A DNA stretch of 64,000 nt, taken from Chlamydoabsidia padenii. Taxonomy: Eukaryota > Mucoromycota > Mucoromycetes > Mucorales > Cunninghamellaceae. Each line of letters begins with the position of its first letter. Positions within the stretch are counted from its first letter, which is position 1. Shown one piece after another: positions 56,753-64,000 of the stretch. A program made the position numbers and the translations under genes. The stretch is from NCBI GenBank assembly GCA_025330725.1, contig JAIWND010000013.1:1-64000 (forward strand), in the 5' to 3' direction. Under the pieces are notes generated by a model. That model was not told the DNA's origin, made no database searches, and saw nothing but the letters and a program-made list of their open reading frames with translations.

Positions 56753-57090
56753 ATGATTCAGATATCAACTTATTTTTCGGCGACCGTTCTTCGTTTTGTG
56801 GCCAAATCGCCTTTGCATGTGTACCACCAATGGGTGAAATATAACGCCGTACACCATGATGCCAATCTTATCAACGGAATTAAAGCCCAGTGAGCCACAA
56901 ATCTGTACTGCTCAACCTTTGATAATGCTGTCTTCACCTTTAGTAGTACTTGAAGCGCTGGAGTTTTTTGCCTGATGAGTCACTCCAAGCGCGACGAACT
57001 TGCTTCCACTTCCTTCAACTTGAGCAATCTCAAACCTAATGTGTATATCCCTGGTGTGGAGTTTCTCAAAAACCTTGTAACTCCCCTTTT
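56753..57090 (+). pseudogene. Decayed paralogue of the secreted protein at 54.3-55.1 kb
   Basis: One plus-strand frame from ATG 56753 matches the intact secreted protein in order: QWVKY then INGIKAQ (versus QWNQYL ... ISSIEAQW), NLYCSTFDNAVFTFSST (versus NLYCSTFDATYTFATAY), SKRDE, and NLKPNVYIPGVEF (versus NFNPDVYVSDVDL). Two TGA codons interrupt it at 56891 and 56960; the first falls where the intact gene has Trp. It lacks the signal peptide and the Cys-rich tail. The upstream TATA box suggests it once had its own promoter. Confidence 0.65.
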
Positions 57091-58139
57091 ACTTGTTTCT
57101 CTTTGCATTATTATAAAGCACGTGTAGATAAACCCTTAATGTCAACTTGATCAAAAACGTAATAGTAAGTTTGACTGGGCACAAGTCTTTCGAATTCTGA
57201 CCCCAACTGTCACTAACTAGGGTAATAAGTCAAATAGATTATATAAATCCATTTTATTAAATCAATCATTGTGCAAATATGTAAACCAGCGGTAGCAAGT
57301 AAAAAGGAAGAGAATAATAAATGATGAAAAAGGATAACAAAATTCAAATGCGAAGGTGATGACTAATCGAAGGATGTATAAATTCAATGCTGACACTTTG
57401 TTGACCTCCATAAAACAGCCGAGTAGATCATTCATACATCTATGAGCAAGTTCAAAGCATAACATATCGACCACCATTCAGCAAGATTGTTAAATAAAAT
57501 ATAAGTGAAGTAGCTGGAATACCCTACCTAATGGAACAAAGTTGTTGCATGAGACTACCAAAGTATTGGTCGTAAGTACTTCTTGAGCGTGCACAGAACT
57601 ATTACCAGGAAACTGGAATTCATACCATCAACCAGTTATGGTAACTTGCAATCATGTCAAGTGAGCCAGGAATCTGAGGTTTAAAAATGTGAGCATTACA
57701 ATCACACGAATTTCACTGTTAAGCCTCCGGTTTTGACATCCCGTCGTGAATTTTCTGGATCAAACCTTTATTAATTAATTAAAGGACCAACTAAAATCTT
57801 CTTTGATGGTGATTGGCTCTGCGCATAGGGTACTCGGAATCCTTCAAGATTAATCAAGCATTTGTCAACAGCTCTACCGCATGCACTATGTTTTCGGCAG
57901 CACGTTGGTCATACCTGGTGGTTGTTGCCAGCAATTCTTGCAATCTGGTATTGTTGGTGTTAGACTAGAAAATTAGAATAGTTATTAGATTATTTGGTGA
58001 TGTTAACAATAAAGTATACAAATTTGATGATAATTTACATTGTTGTTGCTCTATCTAATTGGGCCTGACGATCCACTTGTTGGACTTCATTCACGCGATT
58101 TTGATTTCTTGTGGGGGAAGTGGTGGTTGGTGAAAAGTG
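57091..58139. other. Intergenic region
   Basis: No gene is recognised. Contains a TTTATTAATTAATTAAAGG near-palindrome at about 57767-57785. Confidence 0.5.
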
Positions 58140-60437
58140 TCAGAGAAAAGAATTCAATCCATTCTGTTGACCAGAAACATATGTGCCATTTCTGACAAAT
58201 GCATAACAAGAGCAGGGTACCATTACATTTTCGTCTTCTTCATCAAGTGTGATGGTATAAACTTCATCACATAATGGGCTGAATGAATCGACTTTGATTA
58301 TACCGGCTTCATTACTGTTGATCATCTGCCTCGCATCGTCCGCTAAAATGAAAGGATCAATAAACTGTCCCTCTTTTTTTCTTCTTCTTACGAGGTATGC
58401 CTGCAGCTCGTTTTCTTTTACGTCTCTCAGCGGGAGACAAAACTCCGCTTTTTGAACAAAGCGCCCGTTTTCACGCAATCATCCATAAAATCCGGAACCA
58501 CCATCTCATGCAGGATATATACAAGTACATCAATACGTTGACTGAACAGACCATTCAGATATACTTCTTCCAAAGTACGGTTCCAACTTTCGACATAATT
58601 ATTTGTACGGATATCATAGTCGCACCAGTAAGCCATAATGTTTGAAGATGTAAAAAAAGGTTTTTATTGTCAATAATCAACATACTCCATACCACCACAC
58701 CACAAACAATCTATACTAAATTAAACTATACTAATCTATATTATATGCACCACCATCCACCATACACACACAGCCATCAGATCGACACCACCAAATGACT
58801 TACCTGTCTATAAGCTTGGGACCAGTTTTCCTTTTTTCCAAGATACTCCCGGTCAAAGCATACTATGAGCGCGGAAGCATCCCAAATGTCATCAGGCTGA
58901 TTGTTGAAGTCTTCGAATTCTTGATGGGCATCTTCAAAGGCATTCTCCGTATCAGCATCCATCATGGTGATCATCTGCTTCATAATATTGTCCCTATGTT
59001 CCTTTTTTCCAACGAGGTAGGGACACTTGATGCACCACTTACCACCTTGACCTTTTTCACAATGTTTTGTCGCCAACATTTCAGAATATGCCAGTGACAT
59101 ATCACCATCTTGACTGCATCGCCATACGCCGACTTGATTCCTGCCATTTCCGCATCAGAATTGTCGATCATGATTTGCCGAGGTGTGAAGTCCAGATCTT
59201 GACGGAGCCATTCCAACCAAAACTTGATGGGATAAGAGCCAGCATGATTGGTGATCATGAAGCACACGGGCTGACCTTTGCCAGTCGCAGACGATCTGAC
59301 CACCAAAAGGTATAGATGACACTTTACCTCCAAGTTGGAAACGCAAGTATCATGAGTAGAATCCATGCATAGGACCCTACTATCTTTTCGTAGACACCCC
59401 ATTCCACATACACCAGATGAGAGAATGTTAATAACAATGACATGTATTTCTGTTTGCTGCTTTAATACTTACATTTAGTTGCCACTCAGAGCAGAAGGCA
59501 AACAAAAACATACTTTCGTCGATGGCATCCAAGTTTTTCGAGAAGCAGTGCCCACCAGAAGCAGTAATCTTGGTGTCCCATTTGCCGAGACTAGTTGATA
59601 GATTGTCGTGAAGTCGAGCAACCTTCGTCATATGATTGGTCATCGCATAGTACACCGAGTCATGTCAAGCGCATCGACTCTCCGATATTGGCATCGTCCT
59701 CCATGTCCAGCATTATTCCAAGGCTTGTAGTGCCTTGATGGAGTAGGTGCTTGATGGTGATCCAATTTATCTTGCCTTCCGCCAATTTCTTTAAGGCCAA
59801 GCGAGCATCGCGACTAATAGGAGCAGACGCCATGTTTTCCACACTGCCGGGAACGTGACCAACATGATTCCAATCATATACGACAGTAACAATGGATGGA
59901 TCGTCCGAGGTCGAAGTCACCTTAATAGATGCGGTACAATCACATGGAATCGTATCAAACCTGCGATTGACGTTGGTAGATGTCGATGTAGTTGGTTTGG
60001 GTTTAGGATACCGCTGACACTGATATATCTAAAATTAAATCAATAAGTACAATCATTAGTGTACTAATTTTTATCATGTACTGGACTTACTTCTGAAAAC
60101 ACCTTCTTGACGTTACGTCTTTTCATTTGACGGACAGGCGTATCACTAGCGGAAGGTGGGTTGGTTACATCCAATTCATTTGCCATCTGAGTTTCAGGAG
60201 CCACTAATGCCGTACCGTCATGGTTTCCAAATAATTCCAAGAAGACACGGTTTCGTTTTCTAGCCGCTCCATTGGTACGGTTGTAAAAGTCGACATTGGT
60301 GCGTCGCTGTTCACGAGGAAGGAAAAAGTCCCAATCACGGCGTGGCATAGTCTTGGTGGAAGGGCACACCGAATCAAAGGGGGCGACAGGGCCGGTCGTG
60401 CGTTTAAGCAATTCTAAGGAAGAATTGATAAAAGACA
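58140..60437 (-). pseudogene. MULE transposase gene, frameshifted
   Basis: A spliced minus-strand transposase is traceable. The first exon (from 60437) ends at 60091 and joins at about 60029 to a zinc-binding segment (YQCQRYPKPKPTTST, FDTIPCDCTASIKV) and DWNHVGHVPGSVENMA. Later blocks are GKWDTKITASGGHCFSKN, RVLCMDSTHDTCVSN (first Asp), RQIMIDNSDAEMAGIKSAYG (second Asp), VICHWHILKCWRQNI, RTNNYVESWNRTLEEVYL (Glu), and a SWIM-like C-terminus EDENVMVPCSCYAFVRNG. Frameshifts near 59665 and 59045 break the frame. A Mutator-like DDE transposase, recently but clearly inactivated. Confidence 0.8.
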
Positions 60438-60658
60438 TGGTTATGATGATGAGTGGATGATTGTAGGATGAAGAAAGGAAGAAAAGGAAAACACCTTTCA
60501 AGTCAAGGCACTCCCCCCCAATTTTTTCAAACCCAGTTACCCCTTCACTGGTAAAATCCTTATGATGCGCAAAATTCAGGATAGGCATAGGCGAGTGTCT
60601 AAGCGTCGGAAAATGAATTGGTTCGAGAATATCACTGCCCATTTTCTTTAAGGGTAGG

Positions 60659-60710
<52 letters not shown>

Positions 60711-60970
60711 TTACTCTATTCCATTCTTTATTTACTGGAAACTTATTGTCCCTGTTGGAACATTCACTTGGTTGATACAACTTTACTGGTACTTGAAAAT
60801 AAGAAGAAGTAAAAACGATTATACCACCTGCTCACTCTTTCATTTATCATCATCATTGTCAAAAAGTAAAATAAGGTAAATGAATAATAAGACCAACACT
60901 TTTTATCGATAATGATACTGATATAGATACATCAAGACCTCTTTTTCTCTCTTTAGGAAACATCCTCACA
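60438..60970. other. Intergenic region
   Basis: Contains a 47-bp poly(T) run (60661-60707) and the upstream region of the Vps74 gene. No gene is recognised. Confidence 0.6.
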
Positions 60971-62180
60971 ATGTCGACTGTCACTCGCCGAAGAGTAGGA
61001 GGATCCTCAGGTTACTCTGAAGATACCGACGACAACAATAATAGCAACAGCAACAATAAAAGCAACACGGATTCACCATCCTCATCTGAAAAGAAAATAG
61101 CGTATGATCCTCGTGATCTCGACGAATCCAAAGCCAATCCAAAGCTGACGTTGATGGAAGAAGTTTTATTACTTGGACTTAAAGATAAACAGGTAACTGG
61201 AAGAAGAAGAACTCGACTACATAGTCATCCTATGTCTATTATTTTGACTATAGGGATATCTCTCTTTTTGGAACGACAGTATCAGTTATGCTTTACGTGG
61301 ATGTATTGTTATGGAACTTGCCTTTCGGGGTCGGATCGCCATGGTGAAGGATGCCAATCGACGAAAATACCCTTTATCGGACCGATACATCGAAGTGATC
61401 AACGACAAATTGACAGGTGAAGTCTTACTGGACGAAGCTCTGAAAATGATGAAGGCCAGTGAAAAAATGAGTGTGGCTAGTTGGATTGATTTGATGAGTG
61501 GTAAGCTTTTTTTATCCAATCCATCATAAACACCAATATAGCTGATCTCTCTCTCTCTCTCTCTTTTTTTTTTTTTTGTAGGTGAAACATGGAATGTGAT
61601 GAAAATAGGCTATCAACTAAAACAAGTCCGTGAACGATTGGCTAAAGGCTTGGTCGATAAAGGTGTCTTGCGAACGGAAAAACGCAACTTTTTACTCTTT
61701 GATATGGCGACACATCCTGTAGCAGATACCGCGGTCAAGGGCAATTTAATCAAACTAGTCTGTATGATGTTAACCACTCATGTATCACCCAGTGCTATTG
61801 AAGTCGTGACCGATATCCCATTTGCCTATCTTCGTGCCATCGCCATGATTTGTGCCGCTTATGCCGCTAATGTGTTGGAAAATGCCTTGTTGTTTTTGGA
61901 ACCTGATGCGCGTGAACTGGCCTTTAACAAAGTAGATGAATTGATGAATGATTACTCGACTTGGCCATTTGCAGGGGCTAACAAGATGGAGGTGCCGGCG
62001 GGAAAAGAACTCTCCATAGAAGTCATGGCTAGTGTGTTGAATGTATTGACCAAAATGGATGCTATTGTAAGTATTGGCGGGGATGGTGATTATTATTGGT
62101 AGATTAACACAACCTTTTCTTCTTCTTCTTCTTCTTCTTCTCTCTCTCGTAATGCTTTTATTTATCTGTTTTAGCTCTAG
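60971..62180 (+). CDS. VPS74: Golgi PI4P-binding protein Vps74/GOLPH3
   Basis: Four exons: 60971-61192, 61254-61500, 61582-62066, 62175-62180 (319 aa). A disordered Ser/Asn-rich N-terminus is followed by the GPP34 domain: [100 protein letters not shown]. Vps74 binds phosphatidylinositol-4-phosphate and retains glycosyltransferases in the Golgi. The final exon encodes only Leu and the stop codon, giving an ending DAIL, while reading through the intron would add an unrelated tail. Confidence 0.96.
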
Positions 62181-62464
62181 TCTCTTAACACCTACATGAA
62201 TATATCATTTAAAACCAACATCCTTGATTTTTTTTAACTATAATTATGTTTTTGTTATGAATTGGGAAATAAATGAAAAGAAACATTGATTGCGAACTTT
62301 TAGTTTGTCTTGTCTTCCAAAATAGCTGTAGATGTAACTAATCGGTGAAATAGTCATCAAGGTAAAACGCATCATTATGAACACGCCCAAGCAAGTGAAA
62401 ATAGACTTGCCATTTATTTACTTTATGCAAAAACCGGGAGGCGGCGTTCTAAAATAAGCGCCGA
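62181..62464. other. Intergenic region
   Basis: No gene is recognised. Confidence 0.5.
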
Positions 62465-62791
62465 TTACTGGTGTCGAACGGGTCGAGCACTTTGGGCCAC
62501 AAATGGATAATGCTTATTATCCACAATGCATTCTTTTTTCCGATTCCACGCTTCTTCTTGAACTTGTGAATGAGCCAGATAAAAGACTTGTCCAGAACAA
62601 TCTAGTGTAGGATAAAATTTCCACGCACTTCCAATGACACGATTCGATATGATCTTGGTCATGTCAATGCATCCTTCACTTGACTTGTGCGTTATATACG
62701 TTCCATGACAATCCAAATCATCATAAGAAAGTAGTTCACCGTAGACAATCGACAGACTGGCAAGTAGTATTGCAAAGACATGAGATCGCAT
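62465..62791 (-). CDS. Small secreted protein, unrecognised
   Basis: Single exon, 108 aa. Signal peptide MRSHVFAILLASLSIVYGEL. The mature domain of about 88 residues has four Cys (DDLDCHGTYITHKSSEGCID, YPTLDCSGQVFYLAH, KKECIVDN), suggesting two disulfides. Composition and size resemble small secreted fungal proteins, perhaps crystallin-like, but no family is assigned. Confidence 0.6.
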   Translation of the reverse strand: MRSHVFAILLASLSIVYGELLSYDDLDCHGTYITHKSSEGCIDMTKIISNRVIGSAWKFYPTLDCSGQVFYLAHSQVQEEAWNRKKECIVDNKHYPFVAQSARPVRHQ

Positions 62792-62869
62792 TGCTAGAAA
62801 TGAATAAAAGATGTGTACATGTAGTCAGAGCCTTCAAAAAATCCTAGGACAATATCAAAATTTTTCAAA

Positions 62870-62905
62870 CACCGCATTTTAAAACACCGTCTTTTTGCGA
62901 CTATT
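62870..62905. repeat. Dispersed AAAACACCGNNTTTT motif
   Basis: Two units (AAACACCGCATTTT, AAAACACCGTCTTTTTGCG) resemble the triplicated AAAATACTGCTTTTT...TTGCGC motif at 32417-32465, suggesting a shared mobile-element end. Confidence 0.4.
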
Positions 62906-62983
62906 GGAAGAGTAATTAGTCGGCGAATGAACAATTCAGTTAGCGATAATACGGAAATGAGTGGTTCATGCAACTTACCATTA

Positions 62984-63300
62984 CTACATTACACCTCCTT
63001 CTCGTGGAAGGTAGTGGCCCATATTCTCTTTCCAAGAATTGTTGCCACCGAGTAAGTACTTGAATAAAATTTGTGCTGTTACTGTTGATGCTGTTGTTGC
63101 TGTTGATGGTGTAAAAGCTGGGTAATCGATATTGGTCGCCATTTTGTAAATCCCTTTCTTCAAAATGTTTATTGCTGCATTTTGATCCCGCCCCCGCGAA
63201 GCAAATCCATTTTTTCTTCCAACGCAATCAGAGTTGATACAGACCACGATTACTGAATTCAGTTTGGTGCTATCCCGCCGCCGTGGGTGAACAACCCGAG
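62984..63300 (-). pseudogene. Fanzor/TnpB-like nuclease, C-terminal remnant
   Basis: The minus frame, open from at least 63300 and continuing the frame that starts at ATG 63247, contains RRRDSTKLNSVIVVCINSDC, then VGRKNGFASRGRDQNAAINI and LKKG. The two Cys before RDQNAAINI, and that motif itself (consensus RDxNAAxNI), are typical of the zinc-ribbon and final RuvC motif of IS605 TnpB and eukaryotic Fanzor proteins. Only the C-terminal roughly 50 residues of the domain remain, followed by a low-complexity tail. The upstream part is replaced by the solo LTR at 63301. It is a truncated remnant. Confidence 0.55.
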
Positions 63301-63530
63301 TGTCGTATTCTAACAGGCATTTAGTAGCAATTGTGCTGCCTGTTGGAATACTCAGTTCGGATAAAATTATTCTAGAGCAGTCCCTCTGCCTGCAGTCCTG
63401 TTGTTATATCCGGGGAATAGTTTTTGTATTACTGTTTTCTTCTCTCTCTCATTTTTATCTAATAAACTTGACCCACACCTTTGACTCAGTATTCATACAG
63501 TCTTTATTTACATAAACCACCACTACAACA
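63301..63530. mobile_element. Second copy of the solo LTR
   Basis: Begins TGTCGTATTC and ends CCACTACAACA. It matches 4734-4934 over its length apart from an extra ~25-bp segment (around 63404-63428). No target duplication is evident (CGAG versus TCCA), so it may be an end of a rearranged element. Confidence 0.6.
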
Positions 63531-63890
63531 TCCAACAGACCAAAAATAAAAACATCAGCAGCAGCAACAAACACCTTGGCTGCCATGATTCACGCTGCGG
63601 CTATCTCTTGGATTAGAGAATCTGGGGCATCCGTCCCTTGAGACGGACGTTTGCGGGGTCTTTCACATGGCCAACGGTAATTCAAAAACGCCACATACAT
63701 GGTAATATCCACTATATGCTAATTGGCACTTTAATCTCCGCTTACTCGACGAAAAATTCAAGTTACTCTAGGCACTCTCCCAAAAATGGAAACATTCCTC
63801 TCTGGTATGGATATTCATTCTACATTACAGTCCTGATAAAATAAAAGAATCTTTTTTCTTTTTCTTCTTCTTTTATTCTATCAAAAGATT
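63531..63890. other. Intergenic region
   Basis: No gene is recognised. A CT-rich stretch (63851-63880) precedes the possible start codon at 63891. Confidence 0.4.
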
Positions 63891-64000
63891 ATGTTTTCAT
63901 TAAGGTATCGACATAATACCGGTGATCCTACCATGTCACCAAGCAAAAGTCATCATCACCAAGATCAGACAGACTTCAAGCCATGCAAACGCGAGTCAAA
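63891..64000 (+). CDS. Possible 5' end of a gene running off the window
   Basis: An ATG at 63891 after a pyrimidine-rich leader opens a frame that reaches the window edge (begins MFSLRYRHNTGDPTMSPSKS, then a His/Asp-rich stretch). Too short to identify. Listed because the leader resembles other gene starts here. Confidence 0.25.
   Translation, partial: MFSLRYRHNTGDPTMSPSKSHHHQDQTDFKPCKRES

Noticed and set aside
60618..60812. Plus-strand poly-Phe ORF
   Set aside because: Produced by the 47-bp poly(T) run.

Overview
This window looks like nuclear DNA from an early-diverging filamentous fungus, most likely Mucoromycota (Mucorales-like). The basis is AT-rich DNA, many short GT-AG introns (about 45-100 bp), long A or T homopolymers, polyglutamine and polyasparagine tracts, and fungal gene content mixed with FAR1/MULE, Ty3/gypsy, Tc1/mariner and Fanzor-like remnants. 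Family assignments come from recognising conserved motifs in reconstructed exons, because no search could be run. Exon joins were chosen so that frame and conserved motifs continue across each junction. Boundaries may be off by a base or two.

Layout. 1-3.4 kb: 3' part of a patatin-type triacylglycerol lipase (+) and an FMN-dependent 2-hydroxy-acid oxidase (-). 3.86-10.42 kb: a region bounded by a perfect 27-bp inverted repeat. It holds an acidic-repeat ORF, a FAR1/MULE transposase fragment broken by a solo LTR, clusters of GGAGGTACCTCC palindromes, and a four-exon gene that fuses a DDE transposase to a ubiquitin-specific-protease-like domain (about 919 aa). 11-24 kb: housekeeping genes: RNase P/MRP subunit POP3, a GILT-like thiol reductase with an apparent frameshift, mitochondrial ribosome recycling factor, PHF5A/Rds3, an AVT-type amino-acid transporter, a kelch-BTB protein, ribosomal P2, LSM3 and uL24m. 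24.4-25.3 kb: a dead Tc1/mariner copy. 25.9-31.6 kb: a glycine-rich-domain (DUF1399) protein with a predicted 5-nt microexon, a granulin-like secreted protein, eS25 and uL23m.

31.6-40.2 kb: gene-poor DNA with repeats, then a full-length but broken Ty3/gypsy chromovirus (143/141-bp LTRs, 5-bp target duplication) that carries a 390-bp insertion. 40.9-43.7 kb: a PAK-family kinase with two CRIB motifs. 45.6-47.1 kb: a MULE relic. 47.5-54 kb: an Sfp1-like zinc-finger protein, CIA2/MIP18, a START-domain protein and OMA1. 54.3-57.1 kb: an unrecognised secreted protein and, nearby, a decayed paralogue of it. 58.1-60.4 kb: another broken MULE. 61-62.2 kb: Vps74/GOLPH3. 62.5-64 kb: a small secreted protein, a Fanzor/TnpB C-terminal remnant, a second copy of the solo LTR, and possibly the start of another gene.

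The functional genes mostly act independently: translation and RNA processing (POP3, PHF5A, LSM3, P2, eS25, uL23m, uL24m, mRRF), mitochondrial quality control (OMA1), Fe-S assembly (CIA2), Golgi and vacuole functions (Vps74, AVT) and signalling (PAK, kelch-BTB). The most unusual locus is the transposase-USP fusion element at 3.9-10.4 kb.
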